DNA of 64,000 nucleotides from positions 3,359,001 to 3,423,000 of the forward strand of contig NZ_CP029761.1 of assembly GCF_006874585.1 (NCBI RefSeq). The letters run 5' to 3'. The notes below the pieces were generated by a model. It did no database searches. It saw only the letters and a list, made by a program, of their open reading frames with translations, and had not been told where the DNA came from. The position numbers were made by a program, and so were the translations under genes. Positions 1-9,162 of this stretch are shown here, in pieces. The DNA is from Sphingomonas sp. IC081 (GTDB taxonomy: Bacteria; Pseudomonadota; Alphaproteobacteria; Sphingomonadales; Sphingomonadaceae). The first letter of the stretch is position 1. The number at the start of each line of letters is the position of its first letter.

Positions 1-132
1 GCCGCCGCCGAGGCGGGCGCGACGGCCGTGATCCAGCCGGGCGGCTCGATCCGTGACGAGGAAGTCATCGCCGCTGCCGACGAGGCCGGTCTGGCGATGG
101 TCTTCACCGGCATGCGCCACTTCAAGCACTGA
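1..132 (+). CDS. purH: PurH C-terminus (partial, 5' end outside window)
   Basis: The window opens in frame inside this gene; 43 codons and a TGA stop remain. The tail reads [18 protein letters not shown] and ends in [11 protein letters not shown], the typical C-terminus of bifunctional AICAR formyltransferase/IMP cyclohydrolase. That cytosolic enzyme carries out the last two steps of de novo IMP synthesis, using 10-formyl-tetrahydrofolate. Only the end of the formyltransferase domain is visible, so the intactness of the rest cannot be judged. A small membrane-protein gene follows 22 bp downstream on the same strand. Confidence 0.9.
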   Translation, partial: AAAEAGATAVIQPGGSIRDEEVIAAADEAGLAMVFTGMRHFKH

Positions 133-154
133 TAGGACCGGGAGGAAGGCGCGC

Positions 155-364
155 ATGGGGGTAGACTGGCTCGGACCGCTGGTTGCCCTCGCCTTCCTCA
201 TCGGCATGGCCGCATCGGCCGTGCTGGTGCGGCTGGGCAAGGTTCGACGCACGCCGCAAATCATGCTGGCGCTGGCGCTGCCGTTCGGCTGCGCGGTTCT
301 CCCCATCACGATACTGGTCATCGCTTCGCTGGGATGGGGTGCGATCGGCGCATTTCTGCGCTGA
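155..364 (+). CDS. small two-helix membrane protein, unknown function
   Basis: A 69-residue protein that I do not recognise. It starts at an ATG 8 bp after a GGAGGA ribosome site (141-146). Two hydrophobic segments, about residues 5-25 and 37-66, are separated by a basic loop ([10 protein letters not shown]), so it is probably a two-helix inner-membrane protein with the loop in the cytoplasm. It lies 22 bp after purH and could be translated from the same message. Third-position GC is high, as in neighbouring genes, which supports coding. No catalytic motif is visible. Confidence 0.6.
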   Translation: MGVDWLGPLVALAFLIGMAASAVLVRLGKVRRTPQIMLALALPFGCAVLPITILVIASLGWGAIGAFLR

Positions 365-555
365 AATTCGTCCGAAACGGGTTCCATTGCCGAACGACAA
401 TGACGGAAATGGGGCAGTTCCCGCGATTCAGCGCGGCATCCGAACCGTTCGTCGCACAACGCCTCACAGGTCGTCGATATTCACTCGACGGAAAGGCGAA
501 TCGGGCCAAGGGGCGTCACGCAATTTTCGTGAACCACTGGATAGCTGAACCGATC

Positions 556-705
556 ATGGGACTTTTCAAGGCCGACTTCTACCGCTTCTTCGCTCTCGGC
601 TTCGCCGGCGGCGCGCTGCTGGTGTTCGGCGCCATGGGAATCGGCAACCACGCGCTCACCGAAAGCCTGGTGCCCCCGGCCCAGGCGGCATCGCTCCAGC
701 ACTGA
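556..705 (+). CDS. small single-helix membrane protein, unknown function
   Basis: A 49-residue protein opening MGLFKADFYRFF, with one hydrophobic segment (about residues 10-30) and a short polar tail ending AASLQH. The reading frame is open further upstream, but the upstream part has no protein-like composition, so the ATG at 556 is preferred. No strong ribosome site is visible. The protein resembles the many short uncharacterised membrane proteins of sphingomonads; function is unknown. The 190 bp before it holds no other gene that I can support. It precedes the Fur-family gene by 61 bp. Confidence 0.5.
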   Translation: MGLFKADFYRFFALGFAGGALLVFGAMGIGNHALTESLVPPAQAASLQH

Positions 706-766
706 TCATGCCGGGAGCATCCGCAGGGATGTTCTTGCGATTGCGTCGCGGCCGGCGAGCCCCCAT

Positions 767-1237
767 ATGGGCCGCATGGCAAGTGCGCACAAACATCACG
801 AACACTCGGGCGAGGGCCTGATCGAAGAGGCTCGCTCCGTCCTGCTCGCCGCCGGCGAGCAGTGGACGGAAATGCGCGCCGACGTGTTTGGCGCGCTCGC
901 CCAGCGCGAACGCCCGGCCTCGGCCTACGATCTGGCCGAAAGTGTCTCGGCGCTGCGCGGCAAGCGGGTGGCGCCCAACAGCGTCTACCGCATCCTCGAC
1001 CTCTTCGTGCGCACCAACCTCGCCCGCCGGGTCGAAAGCGCCAATGCCTACCTCGCCAACAGCCATCCCGGCTGCCAGCACGACTGCATCTTCCTGATCT
1101 GCGATGTCTGCGGCCAGGCCGTCCATATCGACGACGACGCCCTGACCGGAGCGCTGGTCGCCGCCGCGAGGCAGGCCGGTTTTGCCGATGTGCGCCCGGT
1201 CGTCGAACTGCGCGGGACCTGCGCCGCCTGCAGCTGA
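767..1237 (+). CDS. Fur-family regulator, Zur-like
   Basis: A 156-residue Fur-superfamily repressor. An N-terminal winged helix (about residues 18-90) contains VAPNSVYRILDLF, the recognition-helix region. The C-terminal dimerisation part carries two CxxC pairs, C112/C115 and C152/C155, which form the structural zinc site of Fur proteins. A further cluster of His/Cys around residues 100-107 (H100, C103, H105, C107) could hold a sensing metal. Residue spacing and the GTCAAC tail fit Zur (zinc uptake regulator) better than Fur or PerR; this subtype call is inference. A His-rich start (HKHHEH) is unusual. An alternative ATG lies 9 bp downstream. No zinc transporter gene is adjacent, so targets must lie elsewhere. 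Confidence 0.85.
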   Translation: MGRMASAHKHHEHSGEGLIEEARSVLLAAGEQWTEMRADVFGALAQRERPASAYDLAESVSALRGKRVAPNSVYRILDLFVRTNLARRVESANAYLANSHPGCQHDCIFLICDVCGQAVHIDDDALTGALVAAARQAGFADVRPVVELRGTCAACS

Positions 1238-1283
1238 CGGCGCCGGGGCGGAAGCAAAGCCCCACCCCCGCACAGTGCCTAAA

Positions 1284-1838
1284 TCAAAACGCCTTGCGCA
1301 TTCGGGCCAACGGCACCGGCGCGCCGCCACGATCGTCCTCGATTCTTTCGATCACCTGGTAGCCGGCGACTTCGTAAAGCGGTTCGCCCGAGCGCGTGCC
1401 CATCAGTTCACAGCTGGCAAACCCTTCCTTGCGCGCCTGCGCCTCACAGTGCGCCAGCAGCGCCCGGCCGATGCCGCGGCGGGCAAAAGCGGGATGGGTG
1501 TACATCGCCCGCACCCGCGCGGCCTCGCTGGCAGGATCGAGCAGACGCGGCTCGCGCAGGCCCGCACTGTGGTCGCCCCCATAAAGCGTCGCACGCCGGC
1601 TCCAGCCGCCGCAGCCGACGATCTCACCATCGAGTTCGGCGGCAAAGTAGGTGCCGTCATCCACCAGCTGGCGGTCTAGGCCCATGACCGCGCGGCTCGA
1701 TTCGATCTGCGCGGGATCGAGAAACCCCTGCTGCAAGGTGCCGATGGCGGCATCCATGATCGCCATGAGGCGCGGCAGGTCGCCCTGGGTCGCGGGGCGG
1801 ATCGAAAGGACTGTCGATGACTCGATCGAGGACGGCAA
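1284..1838 (-). CDS. GNAT-family N-acetyltransferase
   Basis: A 184-residue acetyl-CoA-dependent acyltransferase. The fold is shown by the opening [14 protein letters not shown] and by motif A, HPAFARRGIGRALL (about residues 124-137), whose RRGIG loop binds the acetyl-CoA pyrophosphate. The C-terminal strand follows at ELMGTRSGEPLYE. The substrate cannot be read from sequence. The gene begins with TTG: no ATG fits before the first strand, and an AGGAG ribosome site lies about 7 bp upstream of the TTG. It is a single gene convergent with the Fur-family gene. Confidence 0.85.
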   Translation of the reverse strand: MPSSIESSTVLSIRPATQGDLPRLMAIMDAAIGTLQQGFLDPAQIESSRAVMGLDRQLVDDGTYFAAELDGEIVGCGGWSRRATLYGGDHSAGLREPRLLDPASEAARVRAMYTHPAFARRGIGRALLAHCEAQARKEGFASCELMGTRSGEPLYEVAGYQVIERIEDDRGGAPVPLARMRKAF

Positions 1839-2295
1839 CGAGAGGCTCCTGAGACTTGGGGGGAACGGCTAGATGGCAGCTTTGCCGCTCCCCCGCCACC
1901 CTTGAGAAAGACCTCAAGACGGGGGGCAGGCCGAGCATATGGCGATCGGGATCGGGGAACCCGCAGACCGTTACGCCCCCGCCGGGCGCCGTATGCGGAC
2001 GCCGCTGGTACCCCGGCACGCCGGCCAGCCGCATCGCCGCGCCATCGCCCAAGCGGAAGATCGCTGCAAAGTCGTGTTCCGCGATTACCGGCAGCTCCAC
2101 CGGCAGCTCCAGGGAATCCGCGCGGAATGCGCCGGGGTTGGCCCAATCGACCGTGCGTACGAAGGCAATCGGCCGGGCACCGTTCAACGGAATCATGGGG
2201 ACCTGCGGCGCATATTCCTGTATCGCGGACCATTCGCCGCCTAAGGCGCAGCGAAAATTCGACACCAGAACCACTCCCGTGTACACGACACCCAT
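1657..2295 (-). CDS. possible divergent gene of unknown function, end uncertain
   Basis: The 455 bp between the GNAT start and dxs contains a minus-strand reading frame with protein-like composition over about 120 residues (for example [16 protein letters not shown] and [12 protein letters not shown]). Codon third positions are GC-rich, as in real genes here. Its ATG overlaps the dxs ATG on the other strand. The frame continues implausibly into the GNAT gene up to 1657. A run of six C near 1909-1914 is where a one-base slip would give an immediate stop after about 120 residues. It may be a real short gene, a decaying gene or a chance frame; I do not recognise the family. Confidence 0.25.
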   Translation of the reverse strand: MGVVYTGVVLVSNFRCALGGEWSAIQEYAPQVPMIPLNGARPIAFVRTVDWANPGAFRADSLELPVELPVIAEHDFAAIFRLGDGAAMRLAGVPGYQRRPHTAPGGGVTVCGFPDPDRHMLGLPPVLRSFSRVAGERQSCHLAVPPKSQEPLVAVLDRVIDSPFDPPRDPGRPAAPHGDHGCRHRHLAAGVSRSRADRIEPRGHGPRPPAGG

Positions 2296-4216
2296 GACAG
2301 CCAACCCGGCAACACCGCTTCTCGATACCGTCGATACGCCTGACGACCTGCGCAAGCTGAAGCCCGCGCAACTTCGCCAGCTGGCCGACGAACTGCGCAC
2401 CGAAATGATCTCCGCCGTCGGCCAGACGGGCGGGCACCTTGGCTCGGGCCTTGGCGTGGTCGAACTGACCGTCGCCATCCACTACGTGTTCGACACGCCG
2501 GTGGACCGCCTGATCTGGGACGTCGGCCACCAGGCCTATCCGCACAAGATCCTCACCGGACGGCGCGACCGCATCCGCACGCTGCGCCAGGGCGGCGGGC
2601 TTTCGGGCTTCACCAAGCGCTCCGAAAGCGAGTACGACCCCTTCGGCACCGCGCATAGCTCCACCTCGATCTCGGCCGCGCTCGGTTTTGCCGTCGCCAA
2701 CAAGATCAAGGGTGCACCCGGTCGCGGCATCGCCGTGATCGGTGACGGCGCGATGAGCGCGGGCATGGCCTATGAGGCGATGAACAACGCCGAGCAGGCG
2801 GGCAACCGCCTGATCGTGGTGCTGAACGACAACGACATGTCGATCGCGCCGCCGGTCGGCGGGCTGTCGGCCTATCTGGCGCGTCTCGTCTCTTCGGGCC
2901 GGTTCCTCGGCCTCAGGGAACTTGCCCGCAAGTTCGCCCGCCGCCTGCCGCGCCCGCTGCACATGGCCGCGAAGAAGACCGACGAATTTGCCCGCGGCAT
3001 GGCCATGGGCGGCACCCTGTTCGAGGAACTGGGCTTCTACTACGTCGGCCCGATCGACGGGCATGACCTCGACGCGCTGATTCCGGTTCTGGAAAACGTG
3101 CGTGACGCAGGCGAGGGCCCGATCCTGGTCCATGTCGTGACGCAGAAAGGCAAGGGCTATGCCCCGGCCGAGGAAGCGGCCGACAAGTATCACGGCGTAC
3201 AGAAATTCAACGTCGTCACCGGCGAGCAGGCCAAGGCGCCCGCCGGTCCGCCCAGCTATACCGGCGTCTTCGCCAAGGCGCTGGTGGCCGAGGCGGAGCG
3301 CGATCCCACGATCTGCGCGATCACCGCGGCCATGCCCTCGGGCACCGGACTCGACACGTTTGCCCGGCAGTTCCCGGACCGCATCTTCGATGTCGGCATT
3401 GCCGAACAGCACGCGGTTACTTTCGCCGCCGGGCTGGCCGCCGAAGGCATGCGCCCGTTCTGCGCCATCTATTCCACCTTCCTGCAGCGCGCCTTCGACC
3501 AGGTGGTGCATGACGTCGCCATCCAGAACCTGCCGGTGCGCTTCGCGATCGACCGCGCCGGTCTGGTCGGCGCCGACGGTGCCACCCACGCGGGCTCGTT
3601 CGACATCACCTATCTGGCAACGCTGCCCAACATGGTGGTGATGGCCGCCGCCGACGAGGCGGAACTGGTCCACATGACGCACACCGCCGCGCTCTACGAT
3701 GCCGGCCCGATCGCTTTCCGCTATCCGCGCGGCAATGGCGAAGGCGTGGCCTTGCCCGAAACTGCCCAGCAGCTGGAAATCGGCAAGGGCCGGATCGTCC
3801 GCGAAGGCTCGAAGGTGGCGCTTCTCTCGCTGGGCACCCGCCTCGGCGAAGCACTGAAGGCGGCCGACACGCTGGAGGCCAAGGGTCTTTCCACGACCGT
3901 CGCCGACCTGCGGTTTGCCAAGCCGCTCGACACCGACCTGATCCGCAAGCTGATGCTCAGCCACGAAGTGGTCGTCACGGTGGAAGAAGGCGCCATCGGC
4001 GGTCTCGGCGCGCATGTGCTGACCATGGCGAGCGACGAAGGGCTGACCGATGCGGGCCTCAAGATCCGCACCATGCGCCTGCCCGACGTGTTCCAGGACC
4101 ACGACAAGCCCGAGGCACAGTACGACGAGGCGGGCCTCAACGCCCCGCAGATCGTCGATATCGTGCTCACGGCGCTGCGGCACAACAGTGCCGGCGTGAA
4201 CGAAGCACGCGCCTGA
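2294..4216 (+). CDS. dxs: 1-deoxy-D-xylulose-5-phosphate synthase
   Basis: A 640-residue, full-length DXP synthase. It condenses pyruvate with glyceraldehyde 3-phosphate using thiamine diphosphate, the committed step of the MEP isoprenoid pathway and a source of precursor for thiamine and pyridoxal phosphate. Visible landmarks are [12 protein letters not shown] near residue 50, [11 protein letters not shown] near 118, the ThDP/Mg motif [16 protein letters not shown] at about 150-165 with LNDNDMS near 177, and the transketolase-like pyrimidine domain with [14 protein letters not shown] near 420. The start is the first ATG that gives the family N-terminus. Two genes follow with almost no spacing, suggesting one transcript. 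Confidence 0.97.
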   Translation: MTANPATPLLDTVDTPDDLRKLKPAQLRQLADELRTEMISAVGQTGGHLGSGLGVVELTVAIHYVFDTPVDRLIWDVGHQAYPHKILTGRRDRIRTLRQGGGLSGFTKRSESEYDPFGTAHSSTSISAALGFAVANKIKGAPGRGIAVIGDGAMSAGMAYEAMNNAEQAGNRLIVVLNDNDMSIAPPVGGLSAYLARLVSSGRFLGLRELARKFARRLPRPLHMAAKKTDEFARGMAMGGTLFEELGFYYVGPIDGHDLDALIPVLENVRDAGEGPILVHVVTQKGKGYAPAEEAADKYHGVQKFNVVTGEQAKAPAGPPSYTGVFAKALVAEAERDPTICAITAAMPSGTGLDTFARQFPDRIFDVGIAEQHAVTFAAGLAAEGMRPFCAIYSTFLQRAFDQVVHDVAIQNLPVRFAIDRAGLVGADGATHAGSFDITYLATLPNMVVMAAADEAELVHMTHTAALYDAGPIAFRYPRGNGEGVALPETAQQLEIGKGRIVREGSKVALLSLGTRLGEALKAADTLEAKGLSTTVADLRFAKPLDTDLIRKLMLSHEVVVTVEEGAIGGLGAHVLTMASDEGLTDAGLKIRTMRLPDVFQDHDKPEAQYDEAGLNAPQIVDIVLTALRHNSAGVNEARA

Positions 4217-4218
4217 AC

Positions 4219-5541
4219 GTGGATAGCGGCGCTGTCGTCTCTCCGGCGGCAGCGCCGGTAACCGGCATAAGCGACTCGACGAGGCTGCGCGCGATCCTGG
4301 CGGGATCGGCGGGCAACCTCATCGAGTGGTACGACTTCTACATCTACGCCTTCACTGCGCTCTATTTCTCGCCCGCCTTCTTTCCCAGGAGCGACCAGCT
4401 GGTGCAGCTGATGGCGACCAGCGCGATCTTTGCGGTCGGTTTCCTGCTGCGCCCGATCGGCGGCTGGTTCTTCGGCCGCTATGCCGATCGCCACGGCCGG
4501 CAGAGCGCGATGGTGCTCTCGGTCATGATGATGGGCGCAGGCGCGCTCTTGATCGCGGTGCTGCCGACTTTTGCGCAAGTGGGCATCCTCGCCCCGATCC
4601 TGCTCCTGATCGGCCGCATGGTGCAGGGCTTCTCCACCGGCGGGCAATACGGTACCGCCGCGACCTATCTCAGCGAGATCGCCGGACGCAGGCGCCGAGG
4701 CTTCTGGTCCTCGTTCCAGTACGTCACCCTGGTCGGCGGGCAACTCTGCGCGACGGTGGTGATCGTGCTGCTGCTGCAGGTGCTGAGCAAAGCCGAGATG
4801 GCGGCATGGGGCTGGCGCGTCGGCTTCCTGATCGGCGCGGTGGGCGCACTGGCCATCGTCCTGTTCCGCCACCACATGCACGAGACCGCCAGCGCCGAAG
4901 ACCGCGCCGGCGAGACATCCGGCAGCCTTGCCGAACTGTTCCGCGTGGCAACCCGCCCGTTCCTGATCGTGGTCGCGCTGACGGCGGGCGGCAGCCTGTC
5001 GTTCTATACATTCACCACGTACATGCAGAAGTACCTGGTGCTGACGGTGGGGCTCTCCAAGGAGGTCGCGACCAGCCTGATGCTGGGTGAACTGGCGCTG
5101 TTCATGGTGCTGCAGCCGCTGATGGGCCTGCTCTCGGACCGGATCGGGCGGCGCAACAACATCCTGATCTTCGCCGTGCTGGCGACCGTCTGCACGGTGC
5201 CGATCTTCACCGCGCTGGCAGGCGCCAAGGCGGTGGGCCCGGCCTTCCTGCTGGTGCTGGCGGGGCTCGTCATCAACAGCTTCTACACGTCGGTCAGCGG
5301 GTTGTTCAAAGCCGAGATGTTCCCGACCCACGTCCGCGCGCTGGGCGTCGGCCTTGCCTATGGCGTCGGCAATGCGCTGTTCGGCGGCACCGCCGAGAAC
5401 GTTGCGCTGGCGTTCAAGTCGGCGGGCCACGAAAGCCTGTTCTACTGGTACGTCTCGGCGATCGGCGCGGTGTCGCTGGTCGCCGCCTTCCTGCTCAAGG
5501 ACAGTCGCCGCGACAACCTGCTCGACCGGCTGACGGTGTGA
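4219..5541 (+). CDS. MFS transporter, metabolite:H+ symporter (KgtP/ProP-like)
   Basis: A 440-residue, twelve-helix major facilitator protein. The signature [14 protein letters not shown] in helix 1 and the loop [13 protein letters not shown] near residue 87 place it in the metabolite:H+ symporter branch, which includes alpha-ketoglutarate, proline/betaine and citrate carriers. The substrate is not readable from sequence; alpha-ketoglutarate-type carboxylates are one guess. A GTG start lies 2 bp after the dxs stop, and its stop overlaps the next start, so dxs, this gene and the hydrolase are probably cotranscribed and translationally coupled. Confidence 0.88.
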   Translation: MDSGAVVSPAAAPVTGISDSTRLRAILAGSAGNLIEWYDFYIYAFTALYFSPAFFPRSDQLVQLMATSAIFAVGFLLRPIGGWFFGRYADRHGRQSAMVLSVMMMGAGALLIAVLPTFAQVGILAPILLLIGRMVQGFSTGGQYGTAATYLSEIAGRRRRGFWSSFQYVTLVGGQLCATVVIVLLLQVLSKAEMAAWGWRVGFLIGAVGALAIVLFRHHMHETASAEDRAGETSGSLAELFRVATRPFLIVVALTAGGSLSFYTFTTYMQKYLVLTVGLSKEVATSLMLGELALFMVLQPLMGLLSDRIGRRNNILIFAVLATVCTVPIFTALAGAKAVGPAFLLVLAGLVINSFYTSVSGLFKAEMFPTHVRALGVGLAYGVGNALFGGTAENVALAFKSAGHESLFYWYVSAIGAVSLVAAFLLKDSRRDNLLDRLTV

Positions 5542-6362
5542 CCACGGCCACTGCCCGAGCGACATTCCGAAAACATCCCGTGCTGACGGCGCTGCTGGCC
5601 CTCTTCGGACTCTACGCCGCGGTCGTGCTGGCGCTGTTCGCGGCGCAGCGGGCAATCCTCTTCCCGGCCCCCAAAGGCCCATCGCAAATCCCCAGCGGAT
5701 TCGAAAAAGCCGAACTGCACACGCGTGACGGACTGACGCTCACCGCCGCATGGCGCCCCGGAGCCCCCGGCAAGCCCACGGTTCTGTTCTTTCATGGCAA
5801 TGGCGACAGCCTGCCCGGCGCCGCCGTCGCAACGCAGGGCCTGAGCAAGGCTGGATATGGACTGCTGCTGGCCGACTACCGCGGGTATGCCGGCAATCCC
5901 GGCAATCCCACGGAGGCCGGACTGATCGCCGATGGCCATGCCGCGCTCGCCTTCCTGACCCAGCGCGGCATCGCACCGCGATCAATCGTGCTGATGGGGG
6001 CCTCGCTGGGAACCGGCATCGCGACACGACTGGCCAGCGAGACGCCGCCCCGGGCTTTGGTGCTCGTCTCGCCCTTCACCAGCCTTCGCGACGCGGCGGC
6101 CGACGCATTGCCCTGGGTTCCGGCGCGCCGGCTTATCCGTGATTCCTTCGAAAGCGCCGCCCTCATGCCCGACGTGAAGGCCCCCGTCCTCGTGCTCCAT
6201 GCGCGGGACGACCCGGTGATTCCCTTTGAACAGGGTGAGGCGCTTGAACGGGCGGCGCACGATGGTCACCTGATCCCGTTCAGCGCTTACGGCCATCAAT
6301 TGCAGTTCACGGCCCCCGCGCAGGACGCCGTGCTGAACTGGCTCGCCGCCCGGAGGCTGTAA
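5538..6362 (+). CDS. membrane-anchored alpha/beta hydrolase (BEM46/ABHD13-like)
   Basis: A 274-residue hydrolase with one N-terminal membrane segment (about residues 14-34) followed by an alpha/beta-hydrolase domain. The oxyanion loop FFHGNGD (near 86), the nucleophile elbow GASLGTG (near 155), an Asp in [10 protein letters not shown] (near 223) and a His in AYGHQLQF (near 251) complete a plausible catalytic triad. This architecture is that of BEM46/ABHD13-like serine hydrolases, whose physiological substrates are mostly unknown. A GTG start overlaps the MFS stop in the sequence GTGA, indicating translational coupling. Confidence 0.85.
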   Translation: MTTATARATFRKHPVLTALLALFGLYAAVVLALFAAQRAILFPAPKGPSQIPSGFEKAELHTRDGLTLTAAWRPGAPGKPTVLFFHGNGDSLPGAAVATQGLSKAGYGLLLADYRGYAGNPGNPTEAGLIADGHAALAFLTQRGIAPRSIVLMGASLGTGIATRLASETPPRALVLVSPFTSLRDAAADALPWVPARRLIRDSFESAALMPDVKAPVLVLHARDDPVIPFEQGEALERAAHDGHLIPFSAYGHQLQFTAPAQDAVLNWLAARRL

Positions 6363-6403
6363 ACACCCCGGACCACGGTATATGCGGCCCGGGGCTAGGC
6401 ATC

Positions 6404-7717
6404 TTACCAGTCGTAAGCTTTGGGCAGGTAAGTGCGATCGAGGCTCCTGTAGCGTTGGCGCAGGCGGCTCTGGTGATTTTCGAGCGGCTGCTTGACGCCG
6501 TCGATGAACACTTCGAGCGGGGCCGATGACAGTTCCAGCGGATCGCCGTCCCAGATCACCACGTCGCCAACGGCGCCGGGCGCCAGAACACCGGCCCGAA
6601 CTCCGCCATTCTTGCCGCCCATGCCGCTGATATCGGCAGGCACCGAGGTGATCGCGGCAAAGGCCTCGCCCCAGGTCAGGCCCGCGGCGCCCGGCAACTT
6701 GCCGAGAGCGACGAGGTTGCCCGCCTCCTGCGGTGCATAGCGCGGCTGGTTGGAGGTATTGAACATGCCGATGGCGACCTTCACCCCCGCCTTCTTCATG
6801 CGCCCGACGTTGGACTGCGTCGCCGCCAGCGCCTCGAACGCAGAGGGCAGGTCGCGCAGCGGCATCGTGATCACCGGCACCTTGGCCGCAGCGATGTCGC
6901 CCGCCACCAGCCAGCCCTCGGTCGCGCCGACCAGCACGAGGTCAAGCTTGGGGAACTCGCTCTTGAGCGCCAGCACGCTGCGGATGTCGGAGGCCCGCTC
7001 GACCCCGACGTAGAGCGGCTGCCGGCCGTCGATCACCTGGGCCAGCGCCGCAGCGTCGGCACGGGTCAGCAGCGCATCCGGGCTGCGCGCGGCATTGGGC
7101 GAAGCGGCCACCTCGCGTGCTTCCCGCAAGGCATTGCGCAGCGCGACATGGGCGGCCACGCGGCTGCCACCGGCCAGCCTGGCGCCCTGCTCGCCCAGTT
7201 GCACGAACTGGAAGGCGCGCGCCTTGGTCACCGCATCGGGATCGGCGCCGAGGTCGATCACCGCGCCTTGCCCGGCGAAGATCGAATGGCCGTTGTAAGG
7301 CGAGACCGTCGCGCGGGTAACGCCGCCTTCGCGGCTGACGGCGATATGCTCGCTGTCCGGATTGACCGCCGGGCTGACGTCAAGCGCGGCATTGAACGGG
7401 CTTTCGTCCGCCTCGCTATCGTTGCTGTCCTTGACGCCCTCGACATCGAGCAGGCCAAGGTCGGTGACGGCGGCGAAGAGGCCGGGCGTCACCCACTTGC
7501 CGGTGCCGTCGATGCTCTGGACACCGGCGGGAACGGCCACGCCCGCACCGGCGGCAACCACCTTGCCGCCGCGCACGACGACGGTGCCGTGCTCGATAGG
7601 CGCGGAGCCGTCACCCGTGGCGACAGTGGCGTTGGTGATCGCGAAGTCCTGCGCAAAGGCGGCAGGCGAGAAGGCGGCCGCCGCGAGCGCGGCCGCGATG
7701 ATGGCGCGGCGGCTCAT
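6404..7717 (-). CDS. secreted amidohydrolase-fold protein lacking metal ligands
   Basis: A 437-residue protein with a signal peptide (AAFSPAAFAQ, cleavage near 22) and the amidohydrolase fold: an N-terminal beta-sandwich strand pair, a TIM-barrel-like middle and the C-terminal signature GAVGDVVIWDGDPLELSS. Where active relatives have HxH after strand 1, this protein has TPGLFAAVTDLG, so both His are gone. The later His positions are also replaced (LYVGVER, LVLVGATEG). It overlaps the stop of an intact paralogue by 4 bp, so the two are one translational unit. It may be a non-catalytic partner subunit; that role is inference. Confidence 0.85.
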   Translation of the reverse strand: MSRRAIIAAALAAAAFSPAAFAQDFAITNATVATGDGSAPIEHGTVVVRGGKVVAAGAGVAVPAGVQSIDGTGKWVTPGLFAAVTDLGLLDVEGVKDSNDSEADESPFNAALDVSPAVNPDSEHIAVSREGGVTRATVSPYNGHSIFAGQGAVIDLGADPDAVTKARAFQFVQLGEQGARLAGGSRVAAHVALRNALREAREVAASPNAARSPDALLTRADAAALAQVIDGRQPLYVGVERASDIRSVLALKSEFPKLDLVLVGATEGWLVAGDIAAAKVPVITMPLRDLPSAFEALAATQSNVGRMKKAGVKVAIGMFNTSNQPRYAPQEAGNLVALGKLPGAAGLTWGEAFAAITSVPADISGMGGKNGGVRAGVLAPGAVGDVVIWDGDPLELSSAPLEVFIDGVKQPLENHQSRLRQRYRSLDRTYLPKAYDW

Positions 7718-9099
7718 TTCACATCTCCTTCACCGGGCTGGCCCAACTCGAAATCGCTGACCGGGCGGCGCTTGGGGTCCATCGCGTCGAACAGCAGGGC
7801 GCCGTCCACCCAGACCTTCTCGGGGCGGGAATAGACCGAGAGCGGATTGCCGTTCCACAGCACCACGTCAGCCATCTTTCCGGATTCGAGGCTGCCGGTC
7901 CTGTCGCCGATGCCCATGGCCTTGGCGGCGTTGTAGGTGAACCAGCTCACCACCTTGGCGTCGGGAATGTCGATGCCGATGCGGCGGCCGTCGGCCTGCG
8001 CCTTGGCGGCTTCCTGGTTGAGGCGCTGGATGCCGTTCTCGTCGTCCGAATGGATCACCACGCAGGTGCCGGCATTGGCCAGCAGCGCGGCGTTCTCGGG
8101 AATGCCGTCATAGGCTTCCATCTTGAAGCCGTACCAATCGGCCCAGACGGCGGCGCAGATGTCGTTCTCGCGCAGCAGGTCGGCGATCTTGTAGGCTTCG
8201 ACCGCGTGGTGGAAGGCGGTGACCTTGTAGCCCATCTCCTTGGACATATCGATCACCTGCGCCATCTCGTCGGCACGGTAGCAGTGGTTCTGGACAAGGA
8301 TCTCGCCCTTCAGCACGCCTTCCAGCGTGTCCTTGCCAAGATCGCGGTCGGCATGGTCGCCGTCCATGTACTTGCGCGCATCGATCCAGGCCTGACGGTC
8401 CACCGAGAAGTTGCCCATGCGGGTCGATGGCTTCTGACCCTTGCCGCCATAGACCCGCTTGGGGTTCTCGCCGCAGGCCATCTTCAGCGCATAAGGCGCG
8501 CCGGGGAACTTCATGCCCTGCACGGTGATCGAGGGCACGTTCTTGAGCGTGACCGCGCGGCCGCCGATGAGGTTGCCTGAACCCGGGAGGATCTCCAGCG
8601 TGGTGACGCCGCCATTGGCCAGCGCGCGGGTAAAGCCGGGGTCCTGCGGCCAGACCGAATGCTCGGCCCAGACGTCGGGCGTGGTCGGGCTGGTCATCTC
8701 GTTGCCGTCGGACAGCGCATCGACGCCGGGCGAGGGATAGACGCCGAGGTGCGAATGGATGTCGATCACGCCCGGGGTCACGAACTTGCCGGCGGCGTCG
8801 ATCTTCGTGAAACCGTCGGGGATCGCCATGTCGGCGCCGCCGATGCCGACCAGCTTGCCGTCCTTGAACAGCACCACGCCGTTCTCGATCCTGCCGCCGC
8901 GCCCGTCATAGACGGTGGCGCCGACCAGCGCCGTGGCCGTGCCCGGATAGGGCTTGTAGGTGGACGGATAAGGATTGGCGGCGATCGGGGCCGGCTTCTT
9001 GTCCTCTTTTTTTGCATCGACGCTGTTCGCGCTCAGGGTGAGCGCGGTGCCCAGCACGAGCAGCGACGTCCAGCGCCGCAATCCCGGCGATTTGGTCAT
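7714..9099 (-). CDS. secreted metal-dependent amidohydrolase
   Basis: A 461-residue exported hydrolase of the amidohydrolase superfamily. The N-terminal hydrophobic segment (about 10-28) looks like a signal peptide or anchor. The first metal motif HSHLG (H115, H117) is intact. Later ligands are visible in ILVQNHCYRAD, VTAFHHAVEAY and the Asp of VVIHSDDENG. The C-terminus has the typical GSLESGKMADVVLWNGNPLS. Relatives act on cyclic amides, imides or dipeptides; the substrate here is unknown. It is followed with a 4-bp overlap by its metal-site-less paralogue, and upstream lies a POT peptide transporter separated by a strong terminator. Confidence 0.9.
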   Translation of the reverse strand: MTKSPGLRRWTSLLVLGTALTLSANSVDAKKEDKKPAPIAANPYPSTYKPYPGTATALVGATVYDGRGGRIENGVVLFKDGKLVGIGGADMAIPDGFTKIDAAGKFVTPGVIDIHSHLGVYPSPGVDALSDGNEMTSPTTPDVWAEHSVWPQDPGFTRALANGGVTTLEILPGSGNLIGGRAVTLKNVPSITVQGMKFPGAPYALKMACGENPKRVYGGKGQKPSTRMGNFSVDRQAWIDARKYMDGDHADRDLGKDTLEGVLKGEILVQNHCYRADEMAQVIDMSKEMGYKVTAFHHAVEAYKIADLLRENDICAAVWADWYGFKMEAYDGIPENAALLANAGTCVVIHSDDENGIQRLNQEAAKAQADGRRIGIDIPDAKVVSWFTYNAAKAMGIGDRTGSLESGKMADVVLWNGNPLSVYSRPEKVWVDGALLFDAMDPKRRPVSDFELGQPGEGDVK

Positions 9100-9121
9100 C
9101 TTGAATTCCCCTGTTGTGAAA

Positions 9122-9152
9122 CCGGCCCGGAAACGCTGTGTTTCCGGGCCGG
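9122..9152 (-). terminator. intrinsic-terminator-like hairpin after POT transporter
   Basis: A perfect 13-bp inverted repeat (9122-9134 with 9140-9152) with a 5-base loop lies 10 bp after the stop of the POT gene, read on the minus strand, and is followed by TTTCAC. It should end the transporter transcript before the amidohydrolase pair. Confidence 0.7.
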
Positions 9153-9162
9153 GTTGAATGTG

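Noticed and set aside
1676..4183. 835-residue minus-strand open frame opposite dxs
   Set aside because: Antisense of a complete dxs gene; low-complexity composition and no ribosome site.
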